Positions 45,301-51,350 of a stretch of DNA of 51,350 nucleotides are shown piece after piece; positions within the stretch are counted from its first letter, which is position 1; the number at the start of each line of letters is the position of its first letter. The notes below the pieces were generated by a model, which saw nothing but the letters and a program-made list of their open reading frames with translations, had not been told where the DNA came from and ran no database searches. The DNA comes from Legionella sp. W10-070. Lineage in GTDB: Bacteria > Pseudomonadota > Gammaproteobacteria > Legionellales > Legionellaceae. The stretch is from the NCBI RefSeq assembly GCF_900640175.1, contig NZ_CAAAJC010000021.1:1-51350 (forward strand), given 5' to 3'. The position numbers and the translations under genes are program-made.

Positions 45301-45665
45301 TTACACCCGCGAATGCTGCAGCCGCACTTTATGCGTTGCAACGCATAAAGAAAGAGCCACAATTAATTCAACGCATGCAGCATAATGCTGATTATTTTCT
45401 TAAACAAGCAAATACGCTTGGACTTGATACAGGAGAATCAAGAAACACCCCTATTGTCCCTGTAATTATAAAAGACTCCAACAAAACGCTGGAAGCATCA
45501 TATCAATTATTCTGTGAGGGAATCTACGCACCGCCAATTATTGCACCCGGGGTAACTGAAGAGCAGGCGAGGATTCGATTTTTTATTACTGCGCTACACC
45601 AAAAAGAACAACTGGACTTTTGCATTGAGGAATTAGCCCGAATCAAGCCAACACTGCTGCAATGA
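42381..45665 (+). CDS. Trifunctional fatty-acyl-AMP ligase / acyl carrier protein / alpha-oxoamine synthase
   Basis: A 1094-residue fusion. Residues 1 to about 580 are a fatty-acyl-AMP ligase: FIQYTSGTTSNPKGVLISH (near 187), YGNAESTLIV, HSGDLGFLSEGKLFISGR (near 447) and KTTSGKLQRYQT (near 556). Residues about 610-690 are an acyl carrier with ERLGLDSIMY and attachment Ser647. Residues about 725-1094 are an alpha-oxoamine synthase (SPT/KBL/BioF): FASYNYLGLS, MIDEAHSLGVIG with Asp907, and GTLSKAFSSCGG with PLP-binding Lys942. Expected chemistry is activation of a fatty acid, loading on the carrier and decarboxylative condensation with an amino acid to an aminoketone. ATG 42381 is chosen by GAGG at 6 bases. 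Confidence 0.88.
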   Translation: MAMNKLTFPYQFLQNVISNPDKIAITFLNEKKEAIDISYSELMKKINGVGNAILESTHNGAPVLLLYTPGINFIVAFLACLYTNRLAIPAYPPINFSAVSRLESIIRNSNPALILSEETILKNLKKIPLIKYLLLPYIKKKVLRAFHVPDNIVFLFESVSQMMATDSLSDDQANFDVAKIEGPAFIQYTSGTTSNPKGVLISHSNIADNLHLIREAFNIHSESKGFIWLPPYHDMGLIGGILVPLYHCIPVVLTSPLNFIKNPNLWLESISKYRATISGGPNFAYNLCNRRTSDEYLERLDLSSWEIAFCGAEPINAETMNHFVRKFKACGFKPTALIPCYGNAESTLIVSSTNYNEHLNVVKINRDSLSNGQVVFDSSHNSVSVVDCGMPLLNVKIASTETGEFLQEKQIGEILINGNSVSSGYWNDQQKTDAAFKVAPDGNRYYHSGDLGFLSEGKLFISGRMNDLIIIGGRNYFAHEIESIVHVCSPDIRQGCCVAYESFESGISQLALAIEVKSGKEDHYPDLVRHIMLEVNQYFGISVAEIKLLKPHSILKTTSGKLQRYQTVKHIETHPECVLFHFNNHLPQDGRAEVPVKPAPEHKKCHYEGKKRAKLIERTIIELVNANYSQLLKCKPNTSLERLGLDSIMYIKLLSSLKQRLSLEFEVNDIVVNKNQTIRTLAKEIARLTQESKRITRLEQLPKIKNLLERHSDLVEKNYHQLFMRAFEGPANSIISLDGKPFINFASYNYLGLSDDKEMKQFIKDNVDRYGSSASASRLVAGNRVLTERLEQELAQFVGYPDAILFTAGYQTVVSTITHLFGHNDAIIYDELVHNSSLLGAYYSGAELYTFKHNDPESLHNQLALLANKFEKILIITEGVFSMDGDIAPIDKIIALKKEYGCFLMIDEAHSLGVIGNTGRGVIEYFQQSPEDIDIIIGTLSKAFSSCGGFVCASRELIQYMKFSAPGFVFSAGITPANAAAALYALQRIKKEPQLIQRMQHNADYFLKQANTLGLDTGESRNTPIVPVIIKDSNKTLEASYQLFCEGIYAPPIIAPGVTEEQARIRFFITALHQKEQLDFCIEELARIKPTLLQ

Positions 45666-45675
45666 TCAAGGATAA

Positions 45676-46083
45676 TTATAAGGAACGAAAAGTCCAATAT
45701 TTATGACCCAAAAAAATGGTGAACACCGGAAATATCAATCCAAAGGCATGTGCTATTTCATGTGTATACGCACTAATATTCATCGTTGGCAAGACATAAT
45801 AAGCCAGTATCAGGCTAATCAGCAATGTCTGCAGCAAACCCATCAAATTTACCAAAATAAAAAATACAATCGAGCGCAAAAAAGTTTGTTGACCATGACG
45901 AAATACAAACAATTTACTGAGCGTAAAAGCAGTCACCATCCCGGTAATATAGGCAAATATAATCGAGATTGAAAAACCAAAAGAATAATTATATAAAATC
46001 CTGCTGCAGAAATTCACTATGAGTGATATCCCCCCGGTTAACAGAAAAATAAAAAATTGTTTTGAAATAAAATGATTGATCAC
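45676..46083 (-). CDS. GtrA-family membrane protein
   Basis: A 135-residue protein with four hydrophobic helices, beginning FISKQFFIFLLTGGISLIVNFCSRIL and ending in FLGHKYWTFRSL, the typical GtrA end. GtrA proteins are thought to flip or help deliver polyprenyl-phosphate sugars, or take part in lipid glycosylation. Start is GTG 46083. It converges on the trifunctional synthase with 10 bases between stops, so it may belong to the lipid cluster and act in headgroup glycosylation or transport; this is a guess from position. Confidence 0.8.
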   Translation of the reverse strand: MINHFISKQFFIFLLTGGISLIVNFCSRILYNYSFGFSISIIFAYITGMVTAFTLSKLFVFRHGQQTFLRSIVFFILVNLMGLLQTLLISLILAYYVLPTMNISAYTHEIAHAFGLIFPVFTIFLGHKYWTFRSL

Positions 46084-46284
46084 AAACCACCCTTATTTAC
46101 TGGCATTAGTTACCTTTTCTCCTATACACCCCTGGCTTAAGCCTGAGCTTGTTTATGATATCCAAATTAACAATAAGCATCATTACCCTCTTATAAAAAA
46201 TGCATGCCTGATTTTCGGCGGCAACAGGCTGATAAAAAACTTATACTGATAAAGCCAGGTTAAATTAATTTGAAGCCAATTAAT

Positions 46285-47328
46285 ATGAATAAGAGTAAAC
46301 ATCAGGAATATTACGAGGCATTAATTGCCAAGGATACAAATTATGAAGGTATATTTTTTGTTGGGGTTAGAACAACCGGTGTGTTTTGTCGTCCAACGTG
46401 CACCGCCAGAAAACCGAAGGCTGAGCATTGCGAATTTTTTAGGGCAACACAAGAGGCCTTGCTGGCAGGTTATCGTCCCTGCAAACGTTGCCGACCGCTG
46501 TCACATCCCAATCAAGCAACTGATATTGTTCGTCTTTTAGTTGAAGCAGTTGAGAACAACCCAACCAAACGCTGGCAGGCAGCCGACTTTAAAAATCTGG
46601 CCATCGATGAGTCGACTGCCAGACGTCAATTTAAAAAACGTTTTGGAATGACCTTTGTAGCCTATGCCAGGGCAAGAAGAATAGGAGAAGCAATGAAAGA
46701 AATTCGTCATGGTACTTCGGTGATCGATACCCAATTGCAAGCAGGTTATGAGTCCGGCAGTGGATTTCGGGATGCGTTTTCAAAATTATTTGGTAATGTG
46801 CCCAAGCAAACTAATAAACAAGCTGTTATCTTAAGGGCTGCCTGGATAGATACTGCCTTAGGTCCAATGATAGCCATTGCTGATGATGAGAGGCTATATT
46901 TGCTCGAATTTGTTATGAGGAGGGGCTTGGAACGCGAAGTGGAGCGTTTAAGGAGCCGTGGTTTTGCTATCATTCCTGGGTATACAGCACCTCTAACCTC
47001 GATTGAAGTCGAATTGAAAGCCTATTTTGAGGGTAGATTAAAGGCGTTTAAAACGCCTTATCGGCTGTTCGGCAGTCCTTTTCAGCAACAAGTATGGCAA
47101 GCACTGTGTCAAATTCCTTATGGCGAGACACGGTCTTATCTGGATATTGCCAAATTCATCGGCAAACAATCGGCTTTTAGAGCAGTAGCTCAAGCCAATG
47201 GGGCTAACCAATTAGCAATAATTATTCCTTGTCATCGTGTCATTAATGAAAATGGCCAATTAGGCGGTTACGGCGGGGGAATAGCACGTAAAGAATGGTT
47301 GATTAACCTGGAAAAAACCAATCAATAA
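46285..47328 (+). CDS. ada: Bifunctional transcriptional activator / O6-methylguanine-DNA methyltransferase Ada
   Basis: A 347-residue Ada. The N-terminal zinc domain has Cys35, Cys39, Cys66 and Cys69 (GVFCRPTC and PCKRC), where the first accepts methyl groups from phosphotriesters and turns on DNA binding. An AraC-type helix-turn-helix follows (about 90-180; TQLQAGYESGSGFRDAFSKLFG). The C-terminal domain has the suicide cysteine Cys316 in IIPCHRVI. All key residues are present. ATG 46285 is preferred over TTG 46270. Tag lies 39 bases downstream, so the pair is probably a methylation-inducible repair unit. Confidence 0.94.
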   Translation: MNKSKHQEYYEALIAKDTNYEGIFFVGVRTTGVFCRPTCTARKPKAEHCEFFRATQEALLAGYRPCKRCRPLSHPNQATDIVRLLVEAVENNPTKRWQAADFKNLAIDESTARRQFKKRFGMTFVAYARARRIGEAMKEIRHGTSVIDTQLQAGYESGSGFRDAFSKLFGNVPKQTNKQAVILRAAWIDTALGPMIAIADDERLYLLEFVMRRGLEREVERLRSRGFAIIPGYTAPLTSIEVELKAYFEGRLKAFKTPYRLFGSPFQQQVWQALCQIPYGETRSYLDIAKFIGKQSAFRAVAQANGANQLAIIIPCHRVINENGQLGGYGGGIARKEWLINLEKTNQ

Positions 47329-47367
47329 TTGGTTTAATTGAATTCAAATAATTAAAAGAGGTTGCTG

Positions 47368-47952
47368 GTGATAAAACAACGCTGTGAGTGGGCTAAAACG
47401 GATTTATTATTAATGCAATACCATGATGATGAATGGGGAACACCAGTTTTTAACGGACAAATGTTATTTGAATTTTTAACCCTGGAAGGCATGCAAGCAG
47501 GATTAAGTTGGTTGACCATCTTAAAAAAAAGAGAACATTTTCGTGCTGCATTTGATAATTTTGACGTTAAAAAAATCGCGAGTTACGACATCAATAAATT
47601 TAACGCATTAATAAACGATGCCGGGCTTATTAGAAATAAACTAAAAATTCAATCGGTCATTAACAATGCCCATGCTTTTCTAGAGGTTGAGAAGGAATTA
47701 GGCGATTTTTCAAAATACTTATGGAATTTTGTGAATGGTAAGCCAATTCTCAATCAATGGCAAAGTGCCAGTCAAATTCCAGCCCAATCTGCCATATCCG
47801 ATCTCATGGCAAAAGATTTGAAGAAGCGGGGGTTTAAATTTGTCGGTTCTAAAATTTGCTACGCCTTGATGCAAGCGACAGGAATGGTTAATGATCACAC
47901 TATAAATTGTTTCCGCCACCAGACCATCAAGAAAAGTGGCTTGCCGCGCTAA
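47368..47952 (+). CDS. tag: DNA-3-methyladenine glycosylase I
   Basis: A 194-residue Tag that removes 3-methyladenine from DNA. It begins RCEWAKTDLLLMQYHDDEWGTPV, whose Cys and later His/Cys residues bind zinc, and has LFEFLTLEGMQAGLSWLTILKKRE, with the catalytic-region Glu, and MQATGMVNDHTINCFRH near the end. GTG 47368 is used because GAGG lies 6 bases upstream. It follows ada and is probably under Ada control. Confidence 0.94.
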   Translation: MIKQRCEWAKTDLLLMQYHDDEWGTPVFNGQMLFEFLTLEGMQAGLSWLTILKKREHFRAAFDNFDVKKIASYDINKFNALINDAGLIRNKLKIQSVINNAHAFLEVEKELGDFSKYLWNFVNGKPILNQWQSASQIPAQSAISDLMAKDLKKRGFKFVGSKICYALMQATGMVNDHTINCFRHQTIKKSGLPR

Positions 47953-48102
47953 AATATGACCAACATCAAGTTTAACGGAATTAACAACTCATCAGCCTGG
48001 TAATTCAAAATTTATAAAGAACCAGCTTTATTTTGCTGTCTCTAACGCCCCCAGTTTGTTTTCAAAATTGACGCCTGCATTGCCATAATTTTTCAATTAT
48101 TT

Positions 48103-48465
48103 TTACTGAACGTGAAGTTGATGCAAAGTTAAAGCATTCCCTTCAGAATCAACGATGATCGCCATTCTACATACAGGAGAAGAGAAAATATCCAACTTAA
48201 CTTCTACATTTTTTTCTTTCAGTTGAGTCATAAGCGCATCAAGATCATCAACTTCAAAAGCGACACTACCACCACTGTTAGAGCTTGGTTGACCTCCTTC
48301 AGCCCAGTTTGTAATGGCTAAACAGCCGCCTCCGGGAAGATCATACTCTACCCATTGTTCTTCAACTTTACCTGGTTTAAGACCAAGTGTTACTTCATAA
48401 AATTTACGGGCTCGATGAATATCGAGCACTGGATACATGGTAAAAGCAACTTTTTTAAACATCAT
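48103..48465 (-). CDS. VOC (glyoxalase/bleomycin resistance) family protein
   Basis: A 120-residue protein with the vicinal oxygen chelate fold. The repeat pattern is clear: FTMYPVLDIHRARKFYEVTLGLKPG at the N terminus, WVEYDLPGGGCLAI in the middle and VAFEVDDLDALMTQLKEKNVEV, RMAIIVDSEGNALTLHQ at the end. The substrate is unknown. ATG 48465 with AAGGA 6 bases upstream is chosen over a TTG at 48483. Confidence 0.85.
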   Translation of the reverse strand: MMFKKVAFTMYPVLDIHRARKFYEVTLGLKPGKVEEQWVEYDLPGGGCLAITNWAEGGQPSSNSGGSVAFEVDDLDALMTQLKEKNVEVKLDIFSSPVCRMAIIVDSEGNALTLHQLHVQ

Positions 48466-48692
48466 CTCACTTCCTTGTTTCAAATATTATGGTTTGGCAC
48501 CAAAAACAGCTTCTATGTTACGCCGACTTGAGTCGATTATAAAACATAATTGTTTTAGCGTATTTCGGGTTACCTATTTCCGTGATGCAACGGGGGTGGC
48601 ACCCATAATATTAGATTTCTATGTGTAGATAATGGGAGAACCAAGGATTTTTCTATCCATTGAGGTTAAGCGAGTTTGGTGCTTTTTACTAG

Positions 48693-49181
48693 TTGGCACA
48701 AGCCGACTGGATAACCAGAAAACAAAACCTGCTTCTTACAGGGCCTTGTGGCAGTGGAAAAACCTACTTAGCCTGCAGTCTCGGTCATAGCGCTTGCCTG
48801 AAAGGTCTTCAAACCAGATATTACCGTCTGTCACGATTGTTTATCACCTTGGCGAAAGCCAAAGCCGATGGCACCTATCACAAGGAATTAACAGCGCTGT
48901 CACAAACCAGGTTATTGATCATTGATGATTGGGGAATGGAGCCAATAACTCAAGCTCAACGAAGTGATCTAATGGAAATTATGGACGATAGACACGAACA
49001 GTCATCAACACTAATCATTAGTCAGCTTCCTGTCGAACAGTGGTATGCCTGTATTGGTGATAACACACTGGCTGACGCTATTTTGGATCGACTGGTTCAT
49101 AATGGTCATCGACTAAATTTAAAAGGTGAATCCATGCGAAAAATACTTGGGAAATTGACTGAAAGTGAACACTTGGTGTAA
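48693..49181 (+). pseudogene. Truncated istB-like ATPase of an IS21-family element
   Basis: A 162-codon frame matches the C-terminal two thirds of IstB, the AAA+ helper of IS21 transposition. The Walker A loop LLLTGPCGSGKTYLACSLGHSAC and Walker B LLIIDDWGMEP are present, as is the IstB end RLNLKGESMRKILGKL. A full IstB has about 250 residues; the N-terminal 70-80 are missing, with a TAG stop in frame just before 48693, and no istA is seen. It is thus a remnant that could not move by itself. Confidence 0.82.
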
Positions 49182-49211
49182 AAGGTCATTTGGACAATGC
49201 GTAAAATAATA

Positions 49212-49242
49212 GGTGTTCACGTTCGACCAGAATGGGTGTTCA
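49212..49242. mobile_element. Terminal repeats of the IS21-type remnant
   Basis: Two copies of GGTGTTCA at 49212-49219 and 49235-49242, 23 bases apart, in a context (GTTCGACCAGAATG) often found at the right end of IS21 elements next to istB. They mark the probable right boundary of the element. The left end is lost or outside the recognisable part. Confidence 0.55.
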
Positions 49243-49304
49243 TTTTCGTCAGAATACGCAAGGGTTTGTGATGGGCTTTGGTGGTCAGGAATGGTTTTAA
49301 TAAT

Positions 49305-49331
49305 TGGGGCGGCGGGAATCGAACCCGCGAC
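49305..49331 (-). other. tRNA/tmRNA 3'-end-like fragment, possible attachment site
   Basis: On the minus strand this 27-bp stretch reads GTCGCGGGTTCGATTCCCGC followed by CGCCCCA: a perfect T-arm (GCGGG/CCCGC around TTCGATT) and an acceptor-stem end, as in tmRNA or a tRNA. The rest of the RNA is absent and CCA does not follow. Integrases commonly duplicate such 3' ends, so it may be an att remnant of a genomic island or prophage. The surrounding small reading frame (containing GAAGIEPAT) is a by-product of this sequence. Confidence 0.5.
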
Positions 49332-49560
49332 AATTTTTTTTAATCTATTGATATTACTTCGTTTTATTTTTAGCTCAACTTTTTTGGGCAGATATTGGGT
49401 AGTTTTTTGTTAACAATTGCGTTTTTGTTCAGTTTGATTCCGTATATGGGAATTGAATTTGTTTCCTTACAACCGCTATATTTTTTAATTAACCTTTGGT
49501 GTTACTTGATAACCCAATTTATGGTTGGTTGAGTGGTCATAAAAAAATTGTTCTACCATC

Positions 49561-49619
49561 ATTTACCTTAATCTCCAGTAATAGGTAAGTATTAGTATTT
49601 AATGGAGATTAAAGTAAAT
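49561..49619. repeat. Inverted repeat with 17-bp arms
   Basis: Arms 49561-49577 (ATTTACCTTAATCTCCA) and 49603-49619 (TGGAGATTAAAGTAAAT) match with one mismatch around a 25-base loop. It lies in the gene-free stretch 49182-49803 between the IS remnant and the ATPase gene. There is no T-tract; it could be an operator or a leftover of a small mobile element. Confidence 0.6.
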
Positions 49620-49662
49620 ATCATGTGGTGTTACTAGCCCTCAATACTTTAAAAATTCAAAT

Positions 49663-49761
49663 AACAACCCTCTGTTTTCCATGGATATTAATTAAAACAG
49701 GGCGCTGTTTTGTTGGTTTAATAATAAAAACAACCGTCTGTTTTGTTGACTTAAATATATT
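49663..49761. repeat. Three degenerate 33-bp direct repeats upstream of the ATPase gene
   Basis: Units 49663-49695, 49696-49728 and 49729-49761 have an exact 33-base period; the shared core CTGTTTT starts at 49672, 49705 and 49738. Units 1 and 3 share AACAACC at the start, and units 2 and 3 share CTGTTTTGTTG. The third unit overlaps the -35 box of the promoter at 49746. This is the arrangement expected for an operator array or iterons. Confidence 0.6.
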
Positions 49762-49773
49762 ATTGCTTATAAT
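49746..49773 (+). promoter_or_regulatory. Promoter of the DUF4143 ATPase gene
   Basis: TTGACT (49746-49751), a 16-base spacer and a perfect TATAAT (49768-49773) lie about 30 bases before the start codon at 49804, which has no clear Shine-Dalgarno. The -35 box is inside the third 33-bp repeat, so a protein bound to the repeats would block it. Confidence 0.6.
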
Positions 49774-49803
49774 TTAGTATATTACTAATGATAAGTATAT
49801 TAA

Positions 49804-51171
49804 ATGAAACGAACTCTATTAAATTATATGGATAACTGGCTGGTTTCACCTGACCGGAAACCATTAGTCATTCGTGGGGCAAGACAAGTTGGTAAAACAT
49901 GGCTAGTAAGGCACTTAGCTGAAAAGACAGGAATGCAATTAATTGAACTCAACTTCGAGAAGCAACCTTCCTATGCCAGTCTTTTTGCTTCTAATGATGT
50001 AAATCAAATTTTATTAAATTTAAGTACGGTATTAAATCAGAAAATAGATCCCCCAAAGTGCTTATTATTCCTAGATGAAATACAGGCAGCACCTCAACTG
50101 CTTAGCAAACTCCGTTGGTTTGCAGAAGATTTACCCCAACTAGCAGTAATCTCCGCTGGCTCTCTATTAGAATTTATTCTAGCGGAGCACTCATTTAGTA
50201 TGCCGGTTGGGCGAGTTAGCTATATGCATTTGGAACCATTGTCATTTGATGAATTTTTATTAGCAAATGACAAAGAATCACTTTATGACTATTTAAATCA
50301 ATATGACCTAAGTATCGAGCTCCCCTCTGCGATTCACGAGCAATTAACTACTTTATTTAAAGAATATCTGATTATCGGCGGTATGCCCGCTGTAGTCTCT
50401 AATTGGGCTGCTGAACGCTCTCTGAATAGAGTTAGTCAAATACAAAATGACTTATTGGCCACCTATCGCGATGACTTTTCAAAATATAAAGGTCGTTTAG
50501 CGACAGAAAGATTAGACGAAGTACTTAATTCTATTCCAAAAATGCTTGGACAAAAATTTGTATTTAGTAGAGTTAATAAAACGATTCAAGCATCGACAAT
50601 AAAGCATGTATTAGATCTGTTAGAAAAAGCCCGAATTAGCCACCGAGTACAAAGTAGCTCAGCAAATGGTGTTCCCCTCGCATCTGAAATTAAAGAAAAA
50701 TTTTTTAAAGAAATTTTCCTTGATATAGGCTTATGTAGTACAGCACTAGGACTGAGTTTAAACCAAATTAATTCAACAAATGAAATTCTTTTGATTAATA
50801 ATGGCGGCATCGCTGAACAGGTAGTTGGCCAATTGCTAAGAACAATTGAACCACCCTATATTGAACCAGTTTTGTATTATTGGCATAGAGAAGAGGCTGG
50901 TTCAAGTGCTGAAATTGATTATGTAATCCAACATGGTAATAAAATTATACCTATTGAAGTAAAAGCTGGTGCCACAGGAAGCCTAAAGTCACTACATGTT
51001 TTCATGGGATTAAAAAAATTACCTCTCGCCATGCGAATTAATTCTGATTATCCAAGTAAAACTAATGTAGATGTAAAAGATAATTTAGGGAAATCCGTAA
51101 ACTATACTTTTATATCCATTCCCTTTTATCTTGTGGGGCAGATACATAGATTACTTAGTTTGCTCAACTAA
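49804..51171 (+). CDS. AAA+ ATPase with DUF4143 domain
   Basis: A 455-residue protein of the AAA_14/DUF4143 family. Walker A is RGARQVGKTWLVRHLAE (about 23-39), Walker B CLLFLDEIQAAPQLLSKLRWF, and sensor-like ISAGSLLEF and PLSFDEFLLA follow. The C-terminal DUF4143 part has SSAEIDYVIQHGNKIIPIEVKAG, which resembles a PD-(D/E)xK nuclease core (Asp...Ile-Glu-Val-Lys). Such proteins are widespread accessory genes of unclear role. A+T-rich composition, the neighbouring IS remnant and the att-like fragment suggest recent acquisition. It has its own promoter with repeats. Confidence 0.88.
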   Translation: MKRTLLNYMDNWLVSPDRKPLVIRGARQVGKTWLVRHLAEKTGMQLIELNFEKQPSYASLFASNDVNQILLNLSTVLNQKIDPPKCLLFLDEIQAAPQLLSKLRWFAEDLPQLAVISAGSLLEFILAEHSFSMPVGRVSYMHLEPLSFDEFLLANDKESLYDYLNQYDLSIELPSAIHEQLTTLFKEYLIIGGMPAVVSNWAAERSLNRVSQIQNDLLATYRDDFSKYKGRLATERLDEVLNSIPKMLGQKFVFSRVNKTIQASTIKHVLDLLEKARISHRVQSSSANGVPLASEIKEKFFKEIFLDIGLCSTALGLSLNQINSTNEILLINNGGIAEQVVGQLLRTIEPPYIEPVLYYWHREEAGSSAEIDYVIQHGNKIIPIEVKAGATGSLKSLHVFMGLKKLPLAMRINSDYPSKTNVDVKDNLGKSVNYTFISIPFYLVGQIHRLLSLLN

Positions 51172-51350
51172 CATATATAGTGCAAAAACCAAGTGCAACT
51201 CATATGAGTTTGACATTATTTGTCAGTATCACTAATTAAATTAGGCTCCGTGAACGAAATTTCTAATTAGTTGAAAAAAAGGCAGTTTCTATAGTGAAAT
51301 ACGATTTGCCGTCGAAAAATCACTAAAAGAACTGCCAAAATGAATAATAA
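51172..51350. mobile_element. Possible left end of another insertion sequence at the window edge
   Basis: No gene lies between the ATPase stop and the edge. Near 51246 a GGCTCCGTGAACGAAATTTC stretch resembles terminal repeats of some IS families. An inverted pair GGCAGTTT/GAACTGCC lies about 51282-51289 and 51328-51335, followed by an ATG at 51340 that opens a frame running off the window. This is weak and depends on sequence outside the window. Confidence 0.25.

Noticed and set aside
42381-45665. LqsA/CqsA-type autoinducer synthase as the identity of the synthase
   Set aside because: Those are single-domain enzymes using acyl-CoA next to lqsR/S genes; here a ligase and carrier are fused and no sensor or regulator is present.
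48693-49181. DnaC/DnaA-like replication helper
   Set aside because: The sequence order and neighbouring GGTGTTCA end repeats fit IstB of IS21; the N terminus is missing.
49213-49413. A 66-codon frame containing GAAGIEPATIFFN
   Set aside because: It reads through IS end repeats and the antisense of a T-arm fragment; this peptide is a known by-product of tRNA/tmRNA sequence and not a gene.
1-51350. CRISPR array or prophage
   Set aside because: The only regular direct repeats are three degenerate contiguous 33-bp units without spacers, and no phage structural gene or integrase is seen.

Overview
The window looks like a chromosomal segment of a gamma-proteobacterium of the order Legionellales, most probably a Legionella or close relative. 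The evidence is a low to moderate G+C content, a surA/lptD, amgK-murU, efp-epmB housekeeping set with several orphan effector-like proteins scattered among it, a long palindromic repeat of a type I associate with Legionella genomes, and DM9/Cys-repeat and small secreted proteins typical of that group. The species cannot be named from the sequence alone.

Region 1 (1-22.6 kb) is mostly core genome. A strong promoter pointing out of the left edge has the look of an rRNA operon promoter and leader. It is followed by an esterase-like hydrolase, a secreted DM9-repeat protein, a folA-pdxA-surA-lptD block on the minus strand (envelope biogenesis; the ksgA-apaGH genes that sit here in E. coli are missing), the divergent amgK-murU peptidoglycan recycling pair, fadE, a lone chromate-transporter half, ppk, epmB and efp (EF-P and its lysine aminomutase, divergent), a RimK-type ATP-grasp ligase and yajQ. 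Four unrecognised proteins (9.5, 19.2, 21.3 and 30.4 kb) have no secretion signal and could be host-directed effectors, but this is only inference.

Region 2 (22.7-30.3 kb) is a tight plus-strand cluster for a synthase-dependent exopolysaccharide. It has two NAD-dependent sugar epimerase/dehydratases, a TviB/WbpA-type UDP-sugar 6-dehydrogenase, a TPR + YaiO-type outer-membrane barrel, a membrane-anchored HEAT-repeat protein and a processive family-2 glycosyltransferase. Three genes in its core overlap by 1-8 bases. A 140-bp palindromic repeat follows shortly after, then a His-rich secreted protein, a small outer-membrane barrel, a secreted GH17 beta-glucanase and a YgjP-like metalloprotease.

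Region 3 (36.3-46.1 kb) is the most interesting part: an A+T-rich, multi-strand gene cluster that has all the parts needed for a sphingoid-base-like lipid or sphinganine-analogue metabolite. A single polypeptide fuses a fatty-acyl-AMP ligase, an acyl carrier protein and an alpha-oxoamine synthase (serine palmitoyltransferase-like). Around it lie a ketosphinganine-reductase-like SDR, a tri-histidine fatty acid hydroxylase, an adenylation enzyme with its own carrier domain, a free-standing NRPS condensation-type acyltransferase, an isocitrate-lyase/PEP-mutase-family lyase and a GtrA-type membrane protein. The set resembles, part for part, the logic of fungal fumonisin assembly (AOS, ketoreductase, hydroxylase, ligase and carrier-condensation esterification with a small polycarboxylic acid). 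The product is unknown.

Region 4 (46.3-51.35 kb) has ada and tag (alkylation repair), a VOC-family protein, and then an accessory junction: a truncated IS21-type istB with its terminal repeats, a 27-bp tRNA/tmRNA 3'-end-like fragment (possible attachment site), an inverted repeat, three 33-bp direct repeats abutting a good promoter, and an AAA+/DUF4143 ATPase. The right edge may be the start of another insertion sequence.
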